64,000 nt of DNA, from NCBI RefSeq assembly GCF_016097555.1, contig NC_054703.1:20742610-20806609 (forward strand), read 5' to 3'. How positions within the stretch are numbered: the first letter of the stretch is position 1; each line of letters begins with the position of its first letter. The notes under the pieces were generated by a model. That model ran no database searches and was not told the DNA's origin. It worked only from the letters and a program-made list of their open reading frames with translations. This DNA comes from Gigantopelta aegis (Eukaryota; Mollusca; Gastropoda; Neomphalida; Peltospiridae). Position numbers and translations under genes: made by a program. This document shows, in pieces, positions 1 through 9,571 of the stretch.

Positions 1-512
1 AACCCAGCCATATAAACAACAGTTTCAACTATAGAGGACGGGGCATTTCAAATTTCTCTGCTCTTTATTTTTATTTTTTTTAAATGAAAGGTTCGATTAT
101 GACAATGGTGTTTTATTGTCTTTTTTATTTTGTCATCTTGTTTCAACATAATTAATGGTTTCAGTGTGTTCACAGACATGAAAATAAAGGAGATAAAGCC
201 GTGGGCTTTATTTGCGGACGTGGGGGGTGAGTTCGAGAAGGATGATGCCCCCCCCCCCTCCCTTTCGTCTGTCGAAATTTTGGAGAGAGAAAAAAAGTTA
301 CCTGAGATGCATTCTGACAGCAACATTTCAAGGTTTGCCCTGAAGAAATCTGTCCACAATCTATGAGATTTTAACAAGATATTGTATTAAATTATAACAT
401 AACATACTATGACAGATATTTAATAGCTGTTTTATTTTAATGAATGGCCTCCTCCTTTACCCCTTATATATCTATATCGAGTGTACTAGCGCTGGTCTGT
501 TTATATCTTAGA
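1..512. other. AT-rich stretch, no gene recognised
   Basis: No exon, SINE or inverted repeat was recognised here. It holds a short C run near 250 and A/T-rich sequence. Two short open frames overlap on opposite strands and resemble no known family. Confidence 0.5.
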
Positions 513-785
513 CACCGGCCTCAGTGGCGCAGCGGTTAAGCCATCTGACATAACGCTGGTAGGTACAGGGTTCGCAGCCCGGTACCGGCTCCCATCCAGA
601 GCTAGTTTTCACGACTCAGTAAGTGTAAGACCACTACACCCTCTTCTCTTTCGCTACCCATTGATAACTAACCAACTGTCCTGGACAGATAGTCCAGATA
701 GCTGAGGTGTGTGCCCAGGACAACGTGCTTGAAACTTAATTGGCTATAAGCACGAAAATAACTCAACATGAAAATGAAAACAAGA
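513..785 (+). repeat. tRNA-derived SINE, type C
   Basis: The head reads CCGGCCTCAGTGGCGCAGCGG followed by GGGTTCGCAGCCCGG, which look like pol III A and B boxes. The body ends with a conserved stretch on GATAGCTGAGGTGTGTGCCC and an A-rich tail. The same body recurs at 816, 2832 and 4051. Family membership is by internal comparison; no library name is assigned. Confidence 0.75.
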
Positions 786-815
786 TATAAATAGACCAGC
801 GCTAGAGGAAACTAC

Positions 816-1050
816 CGACCTCGGTAGGTTTATGACCACTACACGAACTTATCTCCCACTAGTCAATAACAACTTAACAACTAACCCACTGTGCTGGTTC
901 CGGTAACATAAAGCAATCACAACACTTACGTCAGACGTACACCATACATAATGTGTGGTGTACGTCTGACGTAGGTGTTACGAGTTCTTTGTGTTACCGG
1001 GCCCTGGACAGATCAGATAGCCGAGGTGTGTACCCGGGACTAGGGCATCC
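816..1050 (+). repeat. Type C SINE copy, diverged and interrupted
   Basis: A diverged partial type C copy: the ACCGACCTCGGT head, then CCACTACAC, then the AACCCACTGTGCTGG segment, which resumes after 1000 as CCTGGACAGATCAGATAGCC. The tRNA-like middle is missing. A 101-bp palindromic element sits inside it. Confidence 0.65.
900..1000. mobile_element. Palindromic MITE inside a SINE
   Basis: A near-perfect inverted repeat of about 100 bp. It opens with CCGGTAACA and closes with TGTTACCGG; the inner arms ACGTCAGACGTACACC and GGTGTACGTCTGACGT meet at a very short loop near 948. It interrupts the type C SINE at CCTGG. It has no coding capacity, so it must be non-autonomous. The superfamily is not clear from the short target repeat. 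Confidence 0.7.
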
Positions 1051-1444
1051 ACGAGTCCAAATTGAAAATACTAGACTCTAGTACTCCAGGGTCAAACTCG
1101 ACTCGGACCCGAGTACCCGACACTTACACTAGATGATAATGAGACTAAGGAATAAAGTAAATTATCATCCATTAAAGGCTTTTGTAGGAGATATCGCTGG
1201 CACTATAATTTGCGGTATCACCGCAGGAGATATCGCTTCTTATAATCTTCATTGGTTAAATGATAATCACAAGACAATGTTGTGTTACGTCACTGAGTTT
1301 GTTTCAGCGCTAAACCTACCATTAGTGACGTCACGCCACTGCCGTTCTGCTAGCTAACGAGTCTACCGCTGACATTCAACCCACATTACTGACATTGTTT
1401 ACAACTGTCGCAAATGAAAATAATGATAATGGATGATAAAAAGA
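1051..1444. other. No gene recognised
   Basis: Unique-looking sequence. The only structure seen is the dodecamer GGAGATATCGCT present twice about 40 bp apart (near 1187 and 1226). Confidence 0.4.
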
Positions 1445-1576
1445 ATACCCTCCTCGTGTCTTGTGATATCATAATTTATCAGCACTCGTTGATAAAAGTA
1501 TAAAAACTCGTGCTGATAAAATTATGATATCACACAGGGGCGTAGGCTGGGGGTTCGGGGGGTTACGAACACCCCC

Positions 1577-1611
<35 letters not shown>

Positions 1612-1613
1612 AC

Positions 1614-1660
<47 letters not shown>

Positions 1661-1830
1661 CTGAAGCAGTCCGCTTTTACTACAAAAACATACAGGTTTA
1701 TAAATATGGAGTTTCGTGTGGTGCAAAAAAGAGAATAGAAAAAGGTCCACTTGGTTCATATTCGACCCCCCCCCCCCCCCCCCCCCCCAGGTCTAGATCA
1801 CGCTACGCCCCTGTCACAAGACACTCGGGG
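1445..1830. mobile_element. Foldback element with simple-repeat core
   Basis: The outer ends mirror each other (CTCGTGTCTTGTGA near 1453 and TCACAAGACACTCGGGG near 1813). An inner stem GTGCTGATAAAATTATGATATC folds back on a mirror copy 50 bp upstream. Between the stems lie a (CA)n tract and two long C homopolymers (about 1615-1659 and 1766-1788), where assembly is likely unreliable. Confidence 0.5.
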
Positions 1831-2411
1831 AGTATCCTCTATATAGCATTATGCAACTTAAAGCAGGACCGTAGCTCCCTATCTAAACTAGCACTTCATG
1901 ACAGGTGCGTTAAAGGCATATTGTCACAGACCACTGACGTATTTAATGGTCTAACAAACTATTACCTGAACAAATATAATTTGATTTGTCCCTAAACGTA
2001 CTATATTCAACCATCTTCATAACCACCATACTCCATTTATAAATGACATTTTTTTTTAAAAATTGAATTATGGCAATGGTCCATAATTCAAAACATCTAA
2101 AATTGCCGAGAGGGATGACATAGATTTCACTCCATCATGGTTCAGTTAAGGTGATGCGATAGCTAGATCTGGTTTCCAACAATTAATGTAATTTTTATTT
2201 ATTATCCATTTTTAGAGAAATAAGGTCCTTAAATCTGTGACAGTATGCCTTTAAGCACCATAGTATTGTAGTGTCTTGTCTATGGAAAACAGCACATATA
2301 AGATCCATCCAGGCTTCTCCAGTACGGTTTTATTAGAGCCTGAATAATAAAAGACCGTCATTACTTTGCTAGAGAGGGTTTCTGCCAAATAGTACGAAGG
2401 GATCTTGGCAA
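1831..2411. other. No gene recognised
   Basis: AT-rich sequence without convincing coding potential, inverted repeats or SINE homology. Confidence 0.4.
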
Positions 2412-2700
2412 TTTACTGACCTCGGTGGGGTCGTGGTTAGGTCATCGGTCTACAGGCTGGTAGGTACTGGGTTCGGATCCCATAACTGGTTCAACAAAGG
2501 CCATGGTTTGTGCTATCCTGCCTGTGGGAAGCGCAAATAAAAGATCCCTTGCTGCTAATCGGAAAGAGTAGCCCATGTAGTGGCGACAGCAGGTTTCCTT
2601 TTAAAATCTGTGTGGTCCTTAACCATGTCTGACGCCATATAACCGTAAATAAAATGTGTTGAGTGGGTCGTTAAATAAAACATTTCTTTTTTTTTCTTGG
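2412..2700 (+). repeat. tRNA-derived SINE, type B, internally deleted
   Basis: Head CGGTGGGGTCGTGGTTAGG, B-box-like GGGTTCGGATCCC, then a jump straight to CCATAACTGGTTCAACAAAGG. It therefore lacks about 110 bp present in the full copy at 51506. The body AAAAGATCCCTTGCTGCTAA and the tail ending in TAAATAAAACATTTCTTT are kept. Confidence 0.8.
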
Positions 2701-2831
2701 AAATTAATGGATACATTTTAATGTTTAGAAAGATTATATTAAGAGAACTGTTGTACATGAAATTCACCGTTTAATTTGAATTCAAACGAATAACTACCTA
2801 CATGTATGTAGCAGAGATACTTATAATCTAT

Positions 2832-4031
2832 TACCGGCCTCGGTGGTGCCGTGGTTAAGCCATCAGACATAAGGCTGGTAGGTACAGGGTTCGCAGCCCG
2901 GTACCGGCTCCCACTCAGAGCAAGTTTTAACGAATCAATGGGTAGGTGTAAGGCTACTACACCCTCTTCTATCTCACTAACCACTAGCCCGAGTACTCTG
3001 ACTGTAAGAGAGCTAGACGGACATTTGGACATAAATACGCTCTCATTACAGTCAGAGACCAAGCTATGTATTTTTTTGGCAATTCCCGACAACCAAAAAG
3101 TTGGCAAAGATTTCCACTCTAATATCACAACAATCCTATATTTGGCGTGAAATACCTTTACATGGATCATTTTTGAGTTGATTGATTAAAAGAAATTCAG
3201 ATATTAATCACTAATATACACACTACAGAAAGAAACCCAACAGCACACACATTCAGCTAAACTTCGGCAAACTCCGGACAGCAGAATTCTAAGTTCGCCG
3301 ACCTATATCGTGACGATGCGTCACATGATCGCCCACTCAGCCATTCCGTCTTCCAGGGGCCGTCTCAAAATGACAAGTGCCCGACAATCACCAAAAAAAG
3401 TTTGTTTTGTGTAACGACACCACTACAGCACATTGATTCATTAATCATCGGCTATTGGATGTCAAATATTTGGTAATTTTATCACTGTTAGAGAGGAAAC
3501 CATTAGCTAACTCTTCCATGTTGTAACGTCGCTTGATATGAGACGGCCCCTGTAATTGTTGCACAAGGCGGAATCGCCCAGTGGGCGATCACATGATCTA
3601 CGTCACAAAATAGGTCACCGAGCTTTGTAATTCTTGCGACGGTGTCACGAAGCGTAACTGAATGCGAGTGCTGTCGTATTTCTTTCTGTAGTATGTGTAT
3701 TAGTGATTAATGTGGATTTTTTTTAATCATTTAACTCGAAAATGATCGATGTAAAGGTATTTGACGTCAAACATAGGATTGTTGTGGTATTAGAGCGGAA
3801 ATCTTTGCCAACTTTTTGGTTGTCGGGAATTGCCAAAAAAATACATAGCTTGGTCTCCGACTGTAATGAGAGCGTATTTATGTCCAAATGTCCGTCTAGC
3901 TCTCTTACAGTCAGAGTACTCGGGCTAACTAACCACTAACCCACTGTCCTGGACAGACAGCCCAAACAACTGAGGTGTGTGCCCAGGACAGCATGCTTGA
4001 ACCTTAATTGGATATAAGCACAAAAATTAGT
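2832..4031 (+). repeat. Type C SINE split by a foldback element
   Basis: 2832-2986 is the SINE head up to TCTCACTAACCACTA. The copy resumes at 3926 with AACTAACCACTAACCC and runs to the A-rich tail near 4031. The 939-bp insertion between the halves is listed separately. Confidence 0.75.
2987..3925. mobile_element. Long-arm foldback transposon (939 bp)
   Basis: The termini are perfect mirror images (GCCCGAGTACTCTGACTGTA at the left, its complement at the right). The arms stay complementary for about 380 bp each (2987-3370 and 3540-3925) with moderate divergence inward. The loop at about 3400-3540 carries a minus-strand type D SINE tail. The arms contain short open frames on opposite strands that mirror each other and match no known protein. 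The junction fits a TA duplication, or an 11-bp one (ACTAACCACTA), because the target is itself repetitive. Confidence 0.75.
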
Positions 4032-4050
4032 AGAAAGAAGAAATTTAACT

Positions 4051-4312
4051 ACTAGCCCCTGTGGTGTCATGGTTATAGCCATCGGACTACAAGCTGGTAG
4101 GTACAGGGTACGCAGCCCGGTACCGGCTCCCACCCAGAGCGAGGTTTTAACGACTCGGTGGGTAGGTGTAAGGCCACTACACCCTCTTCTCTCTCACTAA
4201 CCACTAACCCACTGTCCTGGAAAGACAACCCAGATAGCTGAGGTGTGTGCCCAGGACAGCATGCTTGAACCGTAACTGGATATAAGCACGAAAATAAGCT
4301 GAAATGAAATGA
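4051..4312 (+). repeat. tRNA-derived SINE, type C
   Basis: A full-length copy with a diverged head (GCCCCTGTGGTGTCATGG), the shared GGTACCGGCTCCCACCCAGA segment, and the tail GATATAAGCACGAAAATAAG. Confidence 0.75.
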
Positions 4313-4592
4313 AAATAATCTATTTTGTTTTCATTATGTGCCCTCCAATTATTTTTTAGAAAAAAGTCTGTTGGGGGGGGGGGGGGGGGCCCAAAAAATT
4401 AATTCGAGAATTAACAACACAACACATTGCAAAACTGATTATATTTTTTATTATGATGCATATAACATTGTACCTAATAACAATATAATTTAAATCACTA
4501 AATTAAATGTACTCCTCTGCTGAGTTTCATTTATTTGTCTAATATAATAGGGATATTAAAGTAGAGAATTTAGTTAAAATTATGGGGACCGT

Positions 4593-4728
4593 TCTACAGT
4601 CTGAAGGTTCAATGGTCCGAAGGTTCAATAGTCCAGGGTTAGGTCCATAAACCTTCGGACTACTGAACCTAGGGTTAGGGTTAGTGTTGAACCTTTGGAC
4701 CATTGAACCTTCGGACTATAGAGCTGTA
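4593..4728. repeat. Short palindrome of GGTTCAATGGTCCGAA units
   Basis: Copies of a 16-18 bp unit around GGTCCGAAGGTTCAA occur in both orientations on either side of AGGGTTAGGGTTAG. The whole forms a foldback of about 130 bp. It has no coding capacity. Confidence 0.6.
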
Positions 4729-5010
4729 ACCAAAATTATTTTAAGTACATAATAATTTCTAGTTTTGTATTTAATATAAAGGCTATCATTTTCGTAAAAT
4801 AGGTAAGCATAAAACAGCTCACAATTTACCAATTTTTGCGTGTCATCAAAACACCAGATAAAATAGCCTCCAAATATTCAGCGAATTAAACCGTCTTGGT
4901 TAGTAGTTCAAGGTGTTCTTTAAACAATTAATGACCAATGAAAGGGTAATTTAAGTAACAGTTTTTGAAACTATGTCTCGATAATTAACAACTAGATGGA
5001 TATGTGTAAT

Positions 5011-5013
<3 letters not shown>

Positions 5014-5104
<91 letters not shown>

Positions 5105-5117
5105 TGTGTGTGTGTGT
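5014..5117. repeat. (GA)n then (GT)n microsatellite
   Basis: About 87 bp of uninterrupted GA followed by a short GT tract. A second GT tract lies at 5393-5423. Confidence 0.95.
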
Positions 5118-5391
5118 CTGCAGTGGCGGATTTAGAAAATAATAGGGGGGAGAGTGACTGGATTGGGATGGAGTGAACCGGCGGGGGATTACAGTAAAGA
5201 TAACATTAAACGTCACAGATACATGTACAAATGTAATATTTTGTCTGTGACATCATGTTTAATGTATTTTGCTAAAAATGGCAAATGTCAATCAGTACAG
5301 CAACTGCGATTAATTCATGAAATTCATTAAATATGTTAGGAATGAACCCCCAGGGCTAGCCACCCTATTCACCCCCATGGATCCGCCACTG

Positions 5392-5423
<32 letters not shown>

Positions 5424-5721
5424 TTATAAAACAAATTCATTTTCAATTATATACTAGTACACATGTATCACTATCACAAGCGAAAGCTGTGATATGTAAA
5501 ACAGTCAGTCTCTTATGGGAATGAGAACAGAAAAACATTTGTTACAAAATGTATCACTGCATGAACAAAAGCTAGACAATTCCTTTTAACGTAGCCAACA
5601 GGTCAGTGCAATATACAGAGCAAAAACTAAAGAATAAGTCATGGTAAATGTATTTGGTCACTTGTCGTTAAAAAAATACGAATATAAATTGTTTTCGAGA
5701 CTGTTTTTAATTCACAGGTGT
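5118..5721. other. No gene recognised
   Basis: CAGTGGCGGATTTAGAAAAT near 5120 and ATGGATCCGCCACTG near 5378 are complementary. This suggests the 270 bp between them is a small transposon-like insertion. Nothing coding is supported. Confidence 0.4.
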
Positions 5722-6836
5722 CAGAATGTCAGTACTATGGGACAGAATGTCAGTACTGTGGGACGACTAAATGTCAGTACTGTGGAACAGAATGTCAGTA
5801 CTGTGGGACAGAATGTCAGTATTGTGGGACGACTAAATGTCAGTACTGTGGGACAGAATGTCAATAATGTGGGACGACTAAATGTCAGTACTGTGGAACA
5901 GAATGTCAGTATTGTAGGACAGAATGTCAGTATTGTGGGACGACTAAATGTCAGTACTGTGGGACAGAATGTCAATAATGTGGGACGACTAAATGTCAGT
6001 ACTGTGGAACAGAATGTCAGTATTGTAGGACAGAATGTCAGTATTGTGGGACGACTAAATGTCAGTACTGTGGGACAGAATGTCAGTACTGTGGGACGAC
6101 TAAATGTCAGTACTGTGGAACAGAATGTCAGTACTGTGGGACAGAATGTCAGTATTGTGGGACGACTAAATGTCAGTACTGTGGGACGACTGAATGTCAG
6201 TATTGTGGGACAGAATGTCAATACTGTGGGACAGAATGTCAGTATTGTGGGACGACTGAATGTCAGTACTGTGGGACGACTGAATGTCAGTACTGTGGGA
6301 CGACTGAATGTCAGTACTGTGGGACATCAGAACTGTGAGACAACAGAATGTCAGTACTGTGGGACGTCAGAATGTCAGTACTGTAGACAACTGAATGTCA
6401 GTACTGTGAGACAACAGAATGTCAGTACTGTGGGACGACTGAATATCAGTACTGTGGGATGACTGAATGTCAGTACTGTGGCACAGAATGTCAGTACTGT
6501 GGCACAACTGGATGTCAGGATGTCAGTACTGTGGGGCGACTCAATGTCAGTAGTGTGGGAAGACAGAATGTCAGTACTGTGGGACGACTGAACGACTGGC
6601 TGCAAGTACTGTGGGACTAAATGTCAGTACTGTGGGACTGAATGTCAGTACTATGGGACTGGCTGCAAGTACCGTGGTACTGAATGTCAGTGCTGTGGGA
6701 CTGGCTGAAAGTACTGTGGGACTGAATGTCAGTGCTGTGGGACTGGCTGCAAGTACCGTGGTACTGAATGTCAGTACTGTGGGACTGGCTGCAAGTACCG
6801 TGGGACTGAATGTCAGTGCTGTGGGACTGGCTGCCA
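5722..6836. repeat. Minisatellite of 21/24-bp units around GTCAGTACTGTGGGA
   Basis: About 45 imperfect units. Most are 21 bp (GTCAGTACTGTGGGACAGAAT) or a 24-bp form with CGACTAAAT. From 6600 the units turn into a longer GGACTGGCTGCAAGTACCGT form. Unit lengths are multiples of three and contain no stops, so long frames open on both strands. That is a by-product of the period and not evidence of a protein. Each unit carries the palindrome CAGTACTG. Confidence 0.9.
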
Positions 6837-7744
6837 ATAACTCTCTTGATAATGTGGATGAAAGTTTTGGTTGCTGTCAATGTTTGCTGTTGCTATATTT
6901 ATGTGTTCCCCCATTTCTTTTCAACAGTCTATATATTAGTTACACAAGCTATATCTTATTCTGGTCAGATATTGCAACAATATAGCACAACAAGATTACT
7001 GTGTGTACACTATTTTGGCTTTAGGTTCTTGACCTAACTTCTAAATGTATTTCAAATTCCCTCCCTTCAAACTTCACCTCCCCCTTTCTGTCCGGGACTT
7101 AGTCACTGGCGATGTCAGAGGTTAAGCACAGGATGGGAGTGTTCGAAACCTTGGTGGTATGTGAGAACGTTAAACAAGTTGCCTTGCCCTTCAGTATGAA
7201 ATTACTGCAATTTTTTTAAAATTCTGTCCTTTATTTACTTTACTAATTTTTTCTTTAGATCGCCCATTGTGGACTTGATATGTTTTACATAGAAAGCATT
7301 AAAAAAAAAAAAAAACCTCTTGCAGAAAATTACTAAAATGGATTTATCAGTTTTTGCATCTGAACTCTTCATATATTTCCATAATACAACCCACAATATG
7401 TCATAGCCAGAGTACGCGTACACAAACAGCAAATACATGTGCGGCACAAAAAGATATTAAATTCATCATTTTCCCATTTTATCACATACATGTAGATACC
7501 AATAATGAAAAAGAAAAAGAAAAAAGAAATGTATTTTATTAGAAGGTTTTGTCCACTTCTTAATGCTTTTCATTAGATAAAAGCAACCATTACGTAATTA
7601 AGTAATTATCAATCCCCTTCTACTGCGGGAACGTCATAATATGTATGACGTCATATTTACATGTAGCAGTTCCTTTCTGAAGATGAATAATTGAAACATA
7701 ATATATATATATATATGTAACACTTCTTTTCTTTTATCATGTAT
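6837..7744. other. Repeat-bearing gap, no gene recognised
   Basis: 7005-7190 resembles 14538-14690: both carry TTTGGCTTTAGG, CCGGACTTAGT and GAACACGTTAAA-like motifs, so this is a dispersed repeat. The 7005 copy includes a B-box-like GTGTTCGAAACC. The rest is AT-rich and unremarkable. Confidence 0.45.
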
Positions 7745-7748
7745 ATAT

Positions 7749-7797
<49 letters not shown>
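7745..7797. repeat. (AT)n microsatellite
   Basis: An AT dinucleotide run. Similar runs occur at 8516-8560 and 13170-13212. Confidence 0.95.
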
Positions 7798-7798
<1 letters not shown>

Positions 7799-7802
<4 letters not shown>

Positions 7803-7960
7803 TGAAACTCCTCTAAACTGGACACCCTCTGGACCAAGTAAAAAGTAGAGGTATCTGGCTTAGAGAGGTACAGATATTTAAAAAGGGCCCATGAGAAACG
7901 TCCGGTTGTGAGGGGATTCCAGTTTACAGAGGGTCCAGTTTTGAGAGGTTTCACTATATA
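7799..7960. mobile_element. CAGTGAAAC-type MITE
   Basis: The ends mirror each other: CAGTGAAACTCCTCTAAACTGG at the left, CCAGTTTTGAGAGGTTTCACT at the right. It is flanked by TATATA. A related copy lies at 55010-55199. It is short, non-coding and probably mobilised in trans. Confidence 0.65.
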
Positions 7961-8378
7961 TATTTATTTATTTATTTATTTATTTATCCAGCAATCACAT
8001 TCGAAAGATATGATGACTAGATAAATCTCTATATTTTGGGTCACGGACCAAAAATATACGTCACGTGACATAAGCCCGACTCGACTCGAGTATTTCAGAG
8101 TAGTTTTCAGTAAACATACTCTTTAAATCATTTGTTGAAGTACAGTAAATACAAGTAACTTTTAGTTTTGTGATAACAATACAAAACTTGTATATTTCTT
8201 TATGAATTAGAGTTTAGAAACGCTTTTTTTAATGTGACAGAATGTAATGTCATGTATCTTGTATTCATGACGTCATACGGCAAAAGCCTTGCTAGGTTCA
8301 CAATACTCGATTTGCATACACAAAACTAGAATAAATAATGATTTTCCGAATATTCCTGTAGGATTGCAGGATAAAAGA

Positions 8379-8502
8379 AATAACTGGTCACTGTCTTAAG
8401 ATATTGGCTTTATCCTGCTCACTTCGAATGGCGAATGCAGCGAGACTGCCATTCTAACCTTCGCAGGATAAAGCAGATATCTTAAGACAGTAACCAGTTA
8501 TT
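8379..8502. mobile_element. Foldback MITE (124 bp)
   Basis: Arms of about 38 bp with only small mismatches: AATAACTGGTCACTGTCTTA at the left, its complement at the right. Inner arms CTTTATCCTGC and GCAGGATAAAG surround a loop of about 50 bp. Confidence 0.7.
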
Positions 8503-8512
8503 CCCTAAATAC

Positions 8513-8567
<55 letters not shown>

Positions 8568-8630
8568 TACACATTCTGTACAAACAGATGAAATACAATG
8601 GATGCCGAGTACAAACTGGCCTAGCTGATA

Positions 8631-8841
8631 TTATTTTCCTAGAACACACTGTATGAAAAAGTCGTGAGTTTCTTTTGAGTTCGACAAAGCATGATTGCTA
8701 TGATATGTTTCTACTGAGTTCGTGAAGGCCTGGTTGATATGACCCACATCCGTCTCGTTTTCCATTTCCCTCTGGTGTTGTTCCATTTCTCTCTGTGGTC
8801 CTAGTGTTTCCTTCGATTCCTGTTCCAGTACATGCATCTTC
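8631..8841 (-). CDS. Last exon of a single-pass membrane protein (cytoplasmic tail)
   Basis: Read on the minus strand, an acceptor ending GTAACAG precedes the first base at 8841. The exon is 211 bp: one base that completes an Arg codon left split by the transmembrane exon, then 69 codons and a TAA stop at 8631-8633. The joined junction reads FVYRKMHVLEQ, a basic stop-transfer pattern. The tail is hydrophilic, rich in Glu, Gln, Asn and His, with two similar segments around HINQAFTNSVET and HALSNSKETH that contain Tyr and Ser residues. No known signalling motif was recognised. It pairs in phase with the exon at 12152-12254. The assignment rests on splice signals, phase and topology; the 3' UTR was not defined. 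Confidence 0.6.
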
Positions 8842-8964
8842 CTGTTACGGAAAATAACTACTACAGGTATACATTCATTAGGTAACAAACATATATCCTG
8901 GAAAGAGTCCATGCAGAGTAAAGTAAAACTCAAGGTGCTATGCCCTAGCTTTTTAGTTTAAACA

Positions 8965-9150
8965 TGCAAAGCTGACCATATCCTAAAATTTTCAATTGCC
9001 CACCTGGAAAATAACTCTCAAATTTCACTTGCCCACAAACAAAATTAACTTGTAAGTCACAAAATGTAAGCAATTTAAAAAAAAAAGTATATCCCTCAAT
9101 TTTATTTCTAGATTGCAGTATATTGCATTTCAGGACATTTAATTTTCAAA
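8965..9150. repeat. Dispersed repeat (CCATATCCTAAAATTT family)
   Basis: Resembles 16972-17110: both share CCATATCCTAAAATTT, CAATTGCC and TGTAAGCAATTTAAA in the same order. It is probably an old transposon fragment. Both copies lie in or beside introns of the membrane-protein gene. Confidence 0.5.
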
Positions 9151-9571
9151 ATGTTCAAAGAGTGCTAAAGACTGGATTAGTGCTGAAGACTGGATTACCT
9201 GTAACCGAAAACACAACCTCCACGTGCTAAAGACTGGATTACCTGTAAACGAAAACACCACCTCCAAGTACTAAACACTGGATTACCTGTAAACGAAAAC
9301 ACCACCTCCAAGTGCTGAAGACTGGATTACCTGTAAACGAAAACACCACCTCCAAATGCTAAAAACTGGATTACCTGTAAACGAAAACACCACCTCCAAG
9401 TGCTAAAGACTAGATTACCTGTAAACGAAAACACCACCTCCAAGTGCTAAAGACTAGATTCCTGTAAACGAAAACACCACCTCCAAGTGCTAAAGACTGG
9501 ATTACCTGTAAACGAAAACACCACCTCCAAGTGCTAAAGACTGGATTAACTGTACACGAAAACACCACCTC

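Noticed and set aside
4668..4692. Possible interstitial telomere repeat (AGGGTTAGGGTTAG)
   Set aside because: Only about two and a half units, explained by the local GGTTCAA/AGGGTTAG palindromic repeat.
5641..6605. Long frames on both strands with VSTVGQN- and LTFSRPT-type repeats
   Set aside because: They arise from a minisatellite with unit lengths divisible by three; frames exist on both strands and there is no non-repeat domain.
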